A program made the translations under genes and the position numbers. Below are positions 1-6,699 of a DNA stretch of 15,067 nucleotides, in pieces. Below the pieces are notes generated by a model. That model searched no databases. It was given only the letters and a program-made list of their open reading frames with translations, and was not told the DNA's origin. Position 1 is the stretch's first letter. Every line of letters starts with the position of its first letter. The stretch spans positions 101,433 to 116,499 of the forward strand of contig PARQ01000026.1 of the NCBI GenBank assembly GCA_002711555.1, read 5' to 3'. The DNA comes from Rhodospirillaceae bacterium (lineage in GTDB: Bacteria > Pseudomonadota > Alphaproteobacteria > UBA8366).

Positions 1-336
1 ATTCATAAAATGCTGGACGAGTTAGAGAGCCAGGTTGCCGGGCGAGATTTTATCGTGACCGAAAATTATACTCTTGCTGACGCAGTCTGGACTGCATTCT
101 TGGCACGGCTGGAAATGGTAGGCTTTAAGAGAATGTGGTCATTTGGCGCGCGCCCCAATATTGAAGAGTACTATATACGTATGAAGCAACGCCCAAGTTT
201 TGCGTGTGCCCCTATCCATCTCAGATCGTCTCCTTGGATAGTTATTGGGTCAGCCATCAAGGCGTTTAGACTGCAACTTAGTTTAGCTTTGGGGATCGGT
301 CTTTCAGCGTTATTATTGATTTATGCTTTATTTTAA
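1..336 (+). CDS. Glutathione S-transferase-like protein with C-terminal membrane anchor (3' end only)
   Basis: The reading frame is open from base 1, so the N-terminal thioredoxin-like domain lies outside the window. The visible 111 residues are the end of a GST C-terminal helical domain. They contain the N-capping box T-L-A-D (about residues 24-27 of the visible part), then a helix with ARLEMVGF, then RPNIEEYYIRMKQRPSF, a usual GST ending. Unlike ordinary soluble GSTs, the chain goes on for about 40 residues with a basic/hydrophobic stretch (IGSAIKAFRLQ) and a final hydrophobic segment of about 20 residues ending LLLIYALF at the stop. This looks like a tail anchor. The order (GST helices, hydrophobic patch with AFRL, terminal membrane helix) resembles eukaryotic GDAP1 as I remember it. 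The glutathione-binding half is not visible, so catalytic activity cannot be judged. The stop codon overlaps that of the convergent coq9 gene. Confidence 0.8.
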   Translation: MHKMLDELESQVAGRDFIVTENYTLADAVWTAFLARLEMVGFKRMWSFGARPNIEEYYIRMKQRPSFACAPIHLRSSPWIVIGSAIKAFRLQLSLALGIGLSALLLIYALF

Positions 337-962
337 GGGCGCAATATTCGTGGAGAGCGCGGTATTTTTTTAATGAAAGAGCTTATTCTTTGCTTGATCT
401 TAGGTATCTGCATAACGTTGTCTATTCGTCGATCTAAAAACCCCCAAGTTTCGTTGGTATCGCTAGATGTATCGTCTAGCCAATAAATGAGGGTTGCGCT
501 ATAAATACCTGCTAAAAGTCCGCGTTTGGAGTAGAAATTCCAGTCAGTAGAGCGGTCACCCGCAATGTACCAGATTGTATCGACTGTTCGAAAAAGACAC
601 CTTGCTGCCATTGGTGTATTTGCTGGTAAGGCAAGCATTGAACAAGCCCTTCGAATGGCTTCCCGGTGACCACCATTTTGTTTGAGCCTACATTTTATAG
701 CTTTTGCAACTCGTTTTCTTACAGGTAAAGAGGATAAATCACCCGCGTCCCTCACCATATTCTTATCAGCCAGCTGGCTGTGATGCTCGATTGCATCCGT
801 TGCAGAGACCGGAAATGCAAGCAATGCGCTTGCCTCATCAAGTCCACAATCTTTCGCCCCCCTCCGAAGTGCTTTCATGGTCCATCCGTCGAAGGGTATG
901 TGTGACAAACTGGCGGCTATAATTTGGGTTCTGAGTGTTTCTAAGTCAGCTTCGTTATTCAT
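333..962 (-). CDS. COQ9-family protein, probable ubiquinone biosynthesis accessory factor
   Basis: A 209-residue protein of the COQ9 family. In mitochondria and alphaproteobacteria these are lipid-binding proteins with a TetR-like fold that help the hydroxylation steps of ubiquinone synthesis. The sequence shows HIPFDGWTMKAL near residues 21-32, the hallmark WYIAGDRSTDWNFYSKR at 131-147, and ETWGFLDRRI at 171-180. A basic amphipathic C-terminal helix (about 185-205) is where the family contacts membrane. It lies 25 bases downstream of def on the same strand, so co-transcription is likely. No strong SD is visible before the ATG at 962. An ABC1/COQ8-type kinase, another ubiquinone factor, is encoded about 6 kb away but in a different operon. 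The family call is confident; the exact step is inferred from the family. Confidence 0.9.
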   Translation of the reverse strand: MNNEADLETLRTQIIAASLSHIPFDGWTMKALRRGAKDCGLDEASALLAFPVSATDAIEHHSQLADKNMVRDAGDLSSLPVRKRVAKAIKCRLKQNGGHREAIRRACSMLALPANTPMAARCLFRTVDTIWYIAGDRSTDWNFYSKRGLLAGIYSATLIYWLDDTSSDTNETWGFLDRRIDNVMQIPKIKQRISSFIKKIPRSPRILRP

Positions 963-987
963 TATTTTCTGCCGTTATGTTCGGATC

Positions 988-1518
988 TTATTCAGGAGTA
1001 CCGTAACGCATTTCATCTCTGAACATAAGTAGCGAAAGGTCTTCCATTCTTTGTGGATATAATATTCCGTCTAAATGGTCGCATTCATGCTGCACCACAC
1101 GAGCATGGAAATCGGTAGCAATGCGATCAATCTGTGATCCATCCGGTGCTGTTGCGCAATATCGGATTTCAGTGTAGCGGGGAACCTTGCCAATCAGGCC
1201 TGGCAGTGAAAGGCATCCTTCCCATCCTAATTGTTTCTTATTGCTTAAAGGCTCGATTGTGGGATTGATTAGCACTGTCAGGGGTATGTCCTTTTCATCA
1301 GTATTGTTCTCGCTTGCGTCATAGCTTACAAAAAAGACTACTATCCTTAAAGGAACATGGATTTGAGGCGCAGCAAGACCTGTGCCGTCAGCATCTTGCA
1401 TAGTTTCAACCATATTTTTAATCAAATTCTGTACACGTGGCGCTGTTGGATCAATCACTTGTTCAGCAGTTTGCCGTAGAACAGGGTGCCCCATACGGGC
1501 AATTTTGTGTATAGCCAT
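988..1518 (-). CDS. def: Peptide deformylase
   Basis: Removes the formyl group from the N-terminal methionine of new proteins; a cytoplasmic Fe(II)/Zn enzyme working at the ribosome exit. All three family motifs are present, numbering from the chosen start: GTGLAAPQ (45-52), EGCLS (100-104, with metal ligand Cys102) and HECDH (144-148, with two metal-binding His and the catalytic Glu). The length is 176 residues, usual for the family. I chose the ATG at 1518 because MAIHKIARMGHPVL matches where deformylases normally begin. The frame stays open to an ATG at 1566 and another at 1545. The 1545 start has a possible SD (AGGG, 9 bases upstream), so a short N-terminal extension cannot be excluded. 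First gene of a probable def-coq9 operon, divergent from rpsU. Confidence 0.95.
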   Translation of the reverse strand: MAIHKIARMGHPVLRQTAEQVIDPTAPRVQNLIKNMVETMQDADGTGLAAPQIHVPLRIVVFFVSYDASENNTDEKDIPLTVLINPTIEPLSNKKQLGWEGCLSLPGLIGKVPRYTEIRYCATAPDGSQIDRIATDFHARVVQHECDHLDGILYPQRMEDLSLLMFRDEMRYGTPE

Positions 1519-1602
1519 ATAGGTAATATGCAAAAGTGAACTCATACAGTAAAGCCCTTGAAGCACAACATTCTAATATTACCTACTTGTTGTTCTTTCC
1601 GC

Positions 1603-1631
1603 TTCACAGGTCATTACTCCTATGATATAAG
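1603..1631 (+). promoter_or_regulatory. Probable rpsU promoter
   Basis: A sigma-70-like pair: -35 TTCACA (1603-1608, 5 of 6 to consensus), a 17-base spacer, and -10 TATAAG (1626-1631, 5 of 6). Transcription would start near 1638, giving rpsU a leader of about 78 bases. It lies in the divergent def-rpsU gap. Confidence 0.55.
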
Positions 1632-1657
1632 GCGCGCTTTCAGGTGGTCTTTGGTGC

Positions 1658-1707
1658 CTCCTGTGGCTTTAATCGCAATGATTAGAGCGTGTTGCAAATT
1701 GCAGGAG
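1658..1707 (+). promoter_or_regulatory. Foldable rpsU leader that can mask the SD sequence
   Basis: Two nested inverted repeats precede rpsU. The inner one pairs GCTTTAATC (1666-1674) with GATTAGAGC (1680-1688): nine pairs including one G-U, around the loop GCAAT. The outer one pairs CTCCTG (1658-1663) with CAGGAG (1702-1707), and the latter contains the rpsU SD AGGAG (1703-1707). In the folded RNA the SD would therefore be covered. The pairing is read directly from the sequence; a regulatory role, such as autoregulation by S21, is inference. Confidence 0.5.
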
Positions 1708-1715
1708 TAAGAAAA

Positions 1716-1922
1716 ATAGTTCAAGTTGTCGTAAGAGACAATAACGTCGATCAGGCTCTAAAGGCGCTTAAGAAAAAAATGCAGCGTGAAGGTCTTTTCC
1801 GTGAAATGAAGTTGCGTCGCAGTTACGAAAAGCCTTCCGAGCGTCGTGCCCGAGAGAAAGCGGAGGCAGTACGGCGTCATCGGAAGCTTATGCGGAAGCG
1901 CCTGGAGCGTGAAGGGTATTAA
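1716..1922 (+). CDS. rpsU: 30S ribosomal protein S21, apparent AUA start
   Basis: S21 is a small basic protein of the small subunit platform, near the 3' end of 16S rRNA, involved in initiation. The 68 residues match the family: [20 protein letters not shown], then [28 protein letters not shown] and a basic C-terminal end. Family members normally start M(V)QVxVRDNN, which places the start codon at 1716, where the base triplet is ATA. The SD AGGAG (1703-1707) is eight bases before it, an ideal spacing. The only conventional in-frame alternatives are GTG at 1689 and TTG at 1692. They would add nine or eight residues (LQIAGVRKI), place the SD inside the coding region and have no SD of their own. 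So either S21 starts at a rare AUA, or the assembly carries a G-to-A change or error. Identity is certain; the start is the open question. Confidence 0.9.
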   Translation: MVQVVVRDNNVDQALKALKKKMQREGLFREMKLRRSYEKPSERRAREKAEAVRRHRKLMRKRLEREGY

Positions 1923-2469
1923 ACTTCTTTAATTCCTTAGTAACATTGTTTGCTGGTAACATATGGTGCTATTCACGTGTTTTAGAGCATTTGAACAGGT
2001 CGATCTATAATTGCCGTTATATTGGATTTTCGGTGTGGCAATCTGTTGCTGGCTGTAAGATTTTCATACTATGTCTTTTCCTAAGTTATTAATTTTGTTA
2101 TGAAATTACCCTAGCACTGCTTTTTTCGGTATCGTGGCAAACATGGCACCCTGTCATCGGTCTATCACCAATAATAGCTTTGTGATAGCTATCTTCAACA
2201 TTCAGGTGACGAATAACTTTGTACGTAAACTGCGTGGCTGACTAGGTAAATATAACGGCCAATCAACCTTACTGAATTTATCGCCTCTTTCCTAAATCAA
2301 GCTATTTAGTTTCATTTTCTCCACACCGCAATAATGAAATTAAATTGCGAACCGATGCTATACCCATGCAAAAATTGCATAGGTGCGTTGCAGCAATTTT
2401 GTTGGATTACAATATACCCAATGTATATATCTGTTGTGTGACAGCGTAATGTATGAAGGGATATTGTTT
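1923..2469. other. Long non-coding stretch between rpsU and the DUF1127 gene
   Basis: No convincing open reading frame, tRNA or terminator was found here. It is AT-rich and holds inverted repeats: CTATCAC (2162-2168) with GTGATAG (2182-2188), and a denser cluster at 2366-2400 (listed separately). The left part may be the rpsU 3' untranslated region, although no classic terminator hairpin with a T-run follows rpsU. A small RNA is possible but cannot be shown by eye. Confidence 0.4.
2366..2400. repeat. Overlapping inverted repeats upstream of the DUF1127 gene
   Basis: ATGCAA (2366-2371) and TTGCAT (2375-2380) form a palindrome with a 3-base centre. AAAATTGC (2371-2378) and GCAATTTT (2393-2400) form a second one with a 14-base centre. 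They sit about 70-100 bases before the start codon and next to a weak promoter candidate (TTGGAT 2402-2407, 16 bases, TATATA 2424-2429), which is a typical operator position. A regulator-binding function is inference. Confidence 0.35.
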
Positions 2470-2658
2470 ATGGCGTCTTCAAGACTAGGTATGAAACCTC
2501 GGCAATTTGTTGGTGTAAGAGTGTTACAAGCTATTGGTAGAGCCTTAGATGCTCGTGATACGTACCGCGAATTATCAGTTTTAAACGACGTAGAGCTCGC
2601 GAAACGCGGTCTTCATCGTAACGACATCGTCAAGCAGGCGATGGAAAAGCTTGGCTAA
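2470..2658 (+). CDS. DUF1127-type small protein
   Basis: A 62-residue basic protein whose C-terminal half (TYRELSVLNDVELAKRGLHRNDI, residues 31-53) follows the DUF1127/YjiS-like pattern of a short helix-turn-helix-like motif with the L-x-D-x-E-L-x-x-x-G-L-x-R-x-D-I spacing. Such proteins are abundant and very short in alphaproteobacteria. Some act with RNA or in phosphate and stress metabolism, but no specific role can be given here. The frame stays open upstream to 2383. I chose ATG 2470 because SD GAAGGGA (2455-2461) stands eight bases before it. An ATG at 2449 lies before that SD. The gene stands alone, with a strong terminator 24 bases after the stop. Confidence 0.7.
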   Translation: MASSRLGMKPRQFVGVRVLQAIGRALDARDTYRELSVLNDVELAKRGLHRNDIVKQAMEKLG

Positions 2659-2682
2659 GTCCTCCCTTAAGTCAAGCTCATT

Positions 2683-2710
2683 GGCGGGTCCCTCGGGACC
2701 CGCCTTTTTT
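2683..2710 (+). terminator. Rho-independent terminator of the DUF1127 gene
   Basis: A GC-rich stem GGCGGGTCC (2683-2691) and GGACCCGCC (2696-2704) with loop CTCG is followed directly by six T (2705-2710). The T-run touches the stop codon of the convergent pntB. Read leftward there is no T-run after the hairpin, so it should terminate mainly rightward transcription. Confidence 0.9.
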
Positions 2711-4097
2711 ATTCAAGTGCCTTTACAATATCCTCGCACATTTGCTTCGCGTCTGAAAAAAGCATCATAGTGTTCTCTCGAAAAAACAGCTCATTATCGA
2801 CGCCAGCATAACCAGATCCAAGTGAACGTTTAATAAAAAGCACGGTAGCTGCACGTTCCACGTCAAGAATTGGCATCCCGTAGATGGCACTCTGGGGGTC
2901 GGTTTTGGCTGCGGGGTTAGTAACATCGTTTGCGCCTATAACAAATGCTACATCTGTGCTAGGGAAATCTCTATTTATTTCATCTAGTTCTAACACCTCA
3001 TCGTAAGGTACGTTTGCTTCAGCTAACAGCACATTCATGTGCCCGGGCATTCGCCCGGCTACTGGGTGGATAGCATACCGAACGTTAATACCTTCTTTTT
3101 TCAATAAGTCTGCCATCTCACGCAGAGCATGCTGTGCCTGCGCAACAGCCATGCCATAACCTGGCACGATAATTACGCTTGAAGCATTTTTCATTATGAA
3201 CGCAGCGTCATCAGCACTTCCAGCCCTTACATTTCTATCGCCTGTAACACTACCTGTTGTTGAAGTTTCACCCCCAAAACCACCGAGTATCACGCTTATA
3301 AACGACCTATTCATTCCTTTACACATTACGTAGCTAAGAATAGCACCTGATGAACCCACTAGAGCTCCCACTATTATTAAAGCTGGATTGGAAAGTGTGA
3401 AGCCGATACCACATGCCGCCCAACCAGAATATGAATTCAGCATTGAAATAACAACTGGCATATCTGCGCCACCGATGGGAATAATCATTAAAATGCCGAG
3501 TAATAAGGCTAAGCCGACAATGGTCCAATAAAGTTGTTCCGATTGATCAGTGCAAATCATTACGACTAATGCCACCATAATGATTCCAAGTACTGCATTC
3601 AGTAGGTGTTGGCCTGAGAAGATAACCGGGGCTCCGCTCATAATTCCCTGCAATTTTGCAAAAGCGATAATAGAGCCGGTGAAAGTCAACGCGCCGATTG
3701 CCGTTCCAATGCTCATCTCAACCATACTAGGGGTAGGAATGCTTAGGAAGTCACCTATCCCATAGGCCGCTGGCTGATAAAACGCAGCCGATGCGACAAA
3801 AACTGCGGCGAGCCCTACCAAACTATGAAAGGCTGCAACAAGTTGGGGCAGTGCTGTCATTTGAATTCGGCGTGCAATAATATCACCAATAGCTCCGCCT
3901 ATTACTAAACCAACTATTATCCAGTCATAACTGACTACGCTGGGGGATGCGAGTGTCGTTGCAATGGCAATTACCATTCCAGTGATACCAAACATATTAC
4001 CATTGCGCGCAGTCTCGGGTGACGAAAGACCACGCAGTGCCATAATGAAAAATATGCTAGCGATCAAGTAAGCGATCGCAGAGAAATTTTCGCTCAT
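2709..4097 (-). CDS. pntB: NAD(P) transhydrogenase subunit beta
   Basis: Membrane subunit of the proton-translocating transhydrogenase, which uses the proton gradient to move hydride from NADH to NADP+ and so supplies NADPH. The 462 residues equal the length I recall for E. coli PntB. The first ~260 residues are hydrophobic helices (domain II). They include His91 in AAFHSLVGLAAV and Asn221 in MLNSYSGWAA, which correspond to the proton-pathway residues His91 and Asn222 of E. coli. The C-terminal ~170 residues are the NADP(H)-binding domain III, with the fingerprint GYGMAV (313-318), GANDVTNPAA (388-397) and KRSLGSGYAGVDN (423-435). The SD AAGGA (4108-4104) overlaps the stop codon of pntAB, so translation is probably coupled. 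Last gene of the operon pntAA-pntAB-pntB. No key residue appears missing. Confidence 0.97.
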   Translation of the reverse strand: MSENFSAIAYLIASIFFIMALRGLSSPETARNGNMFGITGMVIAIATTLASPSVVSYDWIIVGLVIGGAIGDIIARRIQMTALPQLVAAFHSLVGLAAVFVASAAFYQPAAYGIGDFLSIPTPSMVEMSIGTAIGALTFTGSIIAFAKLQGIMSGAPVIFSGQHLLNAVLGIIMVALVVMICTDQSEQLYWTIVGLALLLGILMIIPIGGADMPVVISMLNSYSGWAACGIGFTLSNPALIIVGALVGSSGAILSYVMCKGMNRSFISVILGGFGGETSTTGSVTGDRNVRAGSADDAAFIMKNASSVIIVPGYGMAVAQAQHALREMADLLKKEGINVRYAIHPVAGRMPGHMNVLLAEANVPYDEVLELDEINRDFPSTDVAFVIGANDVTNPAAKTDPQSAIYGMPILDVERAATVLFIKRSLGSGYAGVDNELFFRENTMMLFSDAKQMCEDIVKALE

Positions 4098-4106
4098 CTC
4101 AGGTCC

Positions 4107-4514
4107 TTACCGTACTTTCTTTTTATACATTTGAAGCATGCGTTGCGTGACCATAAAACCACCAAAGATATTAATAGATGCTAGCACGACTGCAATAAAA
4201 CCGAATATCTTTGCAGGATTAAGGTCAGCAACATCAATTTCTTTGGGACCGGCTGCAATGAGTGCGCCCACGATTATTACTGATGAAATTGCGTTTGTTA
4301 CACTCATTAAAGGGGAGTGCAGTGCGGGTGTCACATTCCATATTACGTAATATCCTACAAAAATGGCTAGAATGAAGATGGTGAACATCGAAATAAAGGT
4401 ACCATCAGAATGTACAATGGCTGTGGTTTCGATGAGGTTGGCGCCTTGCTGGGCACCATTTTTGAGTATTTCAATTGCACCTTCTTCTTGAGCAAGCGTA
4501 GATTCTAGGACCAT
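4107..4514 (-). CDS. pntAB: NAD(P) transhydrogenase subunit alpha, part 2 (membrane part)
   Basis: A 135-residue membrane protein that forms the alpha-chain part of the transhydrogenase proton channel. In E. coli it is fused to the NAD-binding domain; in alphaproteobacteria it is a separate polypeptide, as here. Three hydrophobic helices are visible (about residues 40-58, 68-88 and 102-122). The family signature [17 protein letters not shown] lies at 62-78. The first 38 residues are a soluble, mildly acidic extension, and the end is basic (YKKKVR). The SD AAAGGAG lies inside the end of pntAA; the intergenic gaps are 5 bases to pntAA and 9 to pntB, so the three genes are clearly one operon. 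Confidence 0.95.
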   Translation of the reverse strand: MVLESTLAQEEGAIEILKNGAQQGANLIETTAIVHSDGTFISMFTIFILAIFVGYYVIWNVTPALHSPLMSVTNAISSVIIVGALIAAGPKEIDVADLNPAKIFGFIAVVLASINIFGGFMVTQRMLQMYKKKVR

Positions 4515-4519
4515 GGCCG

Positions 4520-5797
4520 TTACGCTCCTTTCACAGACTTTTTAGAACGCCTTACTTGGCGTTTGCTAATAGTTCTTTGTTTTGCTGCCTTCACTGTTTT
4601 TTTCCTCTTGACGTTAGAAGATGTCTTTCCTGAGGAGGACTTGCGACTAATCTTCCTCTTTAAAGTTGGGTGCACGACCGCTCCGTTCTCCGTTACTTTG
4701 ATTCCCTCAATTATTTCATCTTTGGGATCGAAAACAATTTTGCTTAGTTTCTTGTCAAAAAATGGTGTGAGAAAATTGAACAAGTTTCGCGAAAACAGTT
4801 TACTGGCTTCCTCTGGAAGCCTACCTGGAACATTATCATAACCAACGATGGTAACCCCATTGTATTTTACGATTTGTCCTAGCTTTGAACCGGCACAGTT
4901 CCCTCCAGCTTCGACTGCAAGATCAATTACAACAGAACCTGGTTTCATAATTTTAAGCATTGAATTGGAGACGAGTTTTGGCGCGGGACGACCTGGTATT
5001 AGCGCAGTGCAAATAACAATATCTTGTTTTGTTATATGGTCGGAAATTAAACGAGATTGTTTGCGCTTATAATCAGCACTCATTTCCTTTGCATACCCAC
5101 CTGCAGTCTGTGCCTTTCTAAATTCTTGGTTTTCCACCGCTATGAATTTTCCACCAAGCGACTCGACCTGCTCCTTTGTCGCAGGGCGCACATCTGTAGC
5201 CGTTACAATTGAGCCGAGACGTCTAGCGGTTGCTATTGCTTGGAGACCCGCTACACCGACACCCATGACAAAGATGCGTGCTGGCGGAACAGTTCCCGCT
5301 GCTGTCATCATCATAGGCAAGGCCCTGCTGTAATGAATCGTAGAATCGAGCACTGCTTTGTAGCCAGCCAAGTTTGATTGTGAGGATAAAATATCCATCG
5401 ATTGTGCGCGCGTGATTCGAGGCATTAATTCCATTGCATAGCCAGTGATACCAGCTTTCGCCATTGCCAAAATAAATTTTGATTCCGTCAGAGCATTCAT
5501 CTGACAAATGAGAATTTGGCCTTTGGTGAATGCAGCGAGTTCATTTTTTTTCTCACCTGCAATCATCGGTCGTTGAACCTTCAGGACTATATCAGCACCT
5601 CTTATCGTAGCTGCTGCGCTAGCCCCTATAGATGCGCCAGCTGCCCTATACTCTGCATCACTGAAAGAGGCACAAGCGCCAGCATTTTTTTCAATTGAGA
5701 TGTTAAAGCCGAGATCGATAAATTTTTTAACGGTCTCTGGTGAAGCTGCGACACGGGTTTCGCCGGGCCGCAATTCCTTTAATATGGAAATTTTCAT
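4520..5797 (-). CDS. pntAA: NAD(P) transhydrogenase subunit alpha, part 1, with basic C-terminal tail
   Basis: The soluble NAD(H)-binding domain I of the transhydrogenase, related to alanine dehydrogenase. The order is: N-terminal [17 protein letters not shown] (7-23); the [20 protein letters not shown] loop (130-149) holding the Arg, Asp and Gln that contact nicotinamide; the Rossmann fingerprint GVGVAG (179-184) with the acidic end of the second strand in TATDVRP (199-205); and [10 protein letters not shown] (292-301). The catalytic core ends near residue 378, about where family members of ~380 residues end. Here 46 more residues follow (380-425), 20 of them Lys or Arg, with nine Ser and no acidic residue. 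This tail looks like a nucleic-acid- or membrane-binding extension of unknown role. Start ATG 5797 has SD AGGAA eight bases before it. First gene of the pnt operon. Confidence 0.95.
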   Translation of the reverse strand: MKISILKELRPGETRVAASPETVKKFIDLGFNISIEKNAGACASFSDAEYRAAGASIGASAAATIRGADIVLKVQRPMIAGEKKNELAAFTKGQILICQMNALTESKFILAMAKAGITGYAMELMPRITRAQSMDILSSQSNLAGYKAVLDSTIHYSRALPMMMTAAGTVPPARIFVMGVGVAGLQAIATARRLGSIVTATDVRPATKEQVESLGGKFIAVENQEFRKAQTAGGYAKEMSADYKRKQSRLISDHITKQDIVICTALIPGRPAPKLVSNSMLKIMKPGSVVIDLAVEAGGNCAGSKLGQIVKYNGVTIVGYDNVPGRLPEEASKLFSRNLFNFLTPFFDKKLSKIVFDPKDEIIEGIKVTENGAVVHPTLKRKISRKSSSGKTSSNVKRKKTVKAAKQRTISKRQVRRSKKSVKGA

Positions 5798-5927
5798 TAA
5801 AAAGGTTCCTAGGATCGGATAGACCTAAACATATAGGGTAAAAAATAGCCCCTTTTTATTTGTGAGTCTCTACACTGCCGAAAACTTTTTGATTTGCCAA
5901 GAATTTACTCGCTTTTAAAAATAAAAA

Positions 5928-6008
5928 TGTCAATTATTTGCATGGGTCCAATCGTCGCAGGTGTGATAATTATTGAATTTTGACAGCAGAGGCGAGGCGT
6001 TCTAACTT
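5928..6008. promoter_or_regulatory. Divergent promoter region, pntAA / 2OG oxygenase
   Basis: Two perfect -35 hexamers point away from each other. On the + strand TTGACA (5980-5985) is followed after 17 bases by TAACTT (6003-6008), a poor -10. On the - strand TTGACA (5933-5928) has no clean -10 at 17 bases (AGTAAA or TAAATT at 18-20). The orientation fits the two flanking genes, but the weak -10 elements leave this tentative. Confidence 0.35.
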
Positions 6009-6037
6009 TATTTTTGATCTCTTGAAGGGATAAGTCC

Positions 6038-6649
6038 ATGTCGAATGAGACTGAAACTGAAGTTAATTTGGTGTTCCCAACGCCAGTTCAGGTGAGCGAG
6101 ATTGCTGACTCCAAAACACTTAACGCATCCTTGATCAATGAGATTAATGATGTGCGTAAAGTAACGCCTAACGGATTGCCCAACTCGTGGTCATGCGAAG
6201 TTTATACCACAATTTCAAATAACTGTCGTTTGCATGAGCGGCCCGGGTTCGCTGAACTCGTGCGGCATATTGAGTTGGAGACCAAAAAATTTGCAGATCT
6301 ACTGGCCATTGAGCAATCTTCTGAATTCCTGCGGATAGCTGATTGCTGGGTCAACATTTACGGTCGTGGTCACTCCCAAGAAATTCACGCGCATGCTAAT
6401 AATATTTTGTCCGGGGTTTATTTCGTAACAGCCCCGGCAGGGGCGTCACCTATTATGTTTCATTCGCCAGACTGTGATTTAATGTTAGCCCCGAAATTTA
6501 GTGAGCTTAATGATTATAATAATGCCGCCGTTGGTTTCGAGCCGCAGCCCGGTACTATGTTAGTATTTAGGAGTCACTTAAAACACAGTGTTAAAACGAG
6601 CCAGATAGATGAAGAACGCATTAGTATTGCGTTCAATCTTAGGTATTGA
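6038..6649 (+). CDS. Putative 2-oxoglutarate/Fe(II)-dependent oxygenase (TIGR02466-like)
   Basis: A 203-residue protein resembling the family of small stand-alone 2OG-Fe(II) oxygenases found in marine bacteria and phages. The double-stranded beta-helix core begins at DCWVNIYGRGHSQEIHAHANN (102-122). His117 and/or His119 are the likely first iron ligands, followed by LSGVYFV (124-130). PGTMLVFRSHLKHSV (171-185) supplies the distal iron ligand His183. ERISIAFNLRY (193-203) supplies Arg194, in the usual place for binding 2-oxoglutarate. The substrate is unknown; relatives hydroxylate amino acids, proteins or small metabolites. ATG 6038 has SD GAAGGGA (6024-6030) seven bases before it. It is a single gene, divergent from the pnt operon and convergent with the ABC1 kinase gene, so context gives no clue to substrate. 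No terminator is evident in the 50-base gap after it. Confidence 0.75.
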   Translation: MSNETETEVNLVFPTPVQVSEIADSKTLNASLINEINDVRKVTPNGLPNSWSCEVYTTISNNCRLHERPGFAELVRHIELETKKFADLLAIEQSSEFLRIADCWVNIYGRGHSQEIHAHANNILSGVYFVTAPAGASPIMFHSPDCDLMLAPKFSELNDYNNAAVGFEPQPGTMLVFRSHLKHSVKTSQIDEERISIAFNLRY

Positions 6650-6699
6650 AATCCTTCGTAAATAGCCAACATGAAGACTTAAACAAAAGCATAGGAGAA

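Noticed and set aside
704..922. Open frame of 72 codons on the + strand inside coq9
   Set aside because: It lies entirely within the well-supported COQ9-family gene on the other strand and has no recognisable motif.
1519..1566. Longer def start at ATG 1566
   Set aside because: No SD before it, and the extra N-terminal residues are not typical of deformylases; the family start MAIHKI at 1518 fits better.
1689..1715. GTG 1689 as rpsU start
   Set aside because: No SD before it; the true-looking SD lies downstream of it, and the added residues do not match S21 proteins.
2683..2704. The terminator hairpin also serving pntB leftward
   Set aside because: On the - strand the hairpin is followed by mixed sequence (AATGAG), not a T-run, so efficient termination that way is not supported.
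4563..4841. 92-codon open frame on the + strand opposite the PntAA tail
   Set aside because: It is a mirror of the Lys/Arg-rich coding sequence on the - strand; no SD or motif supports it.
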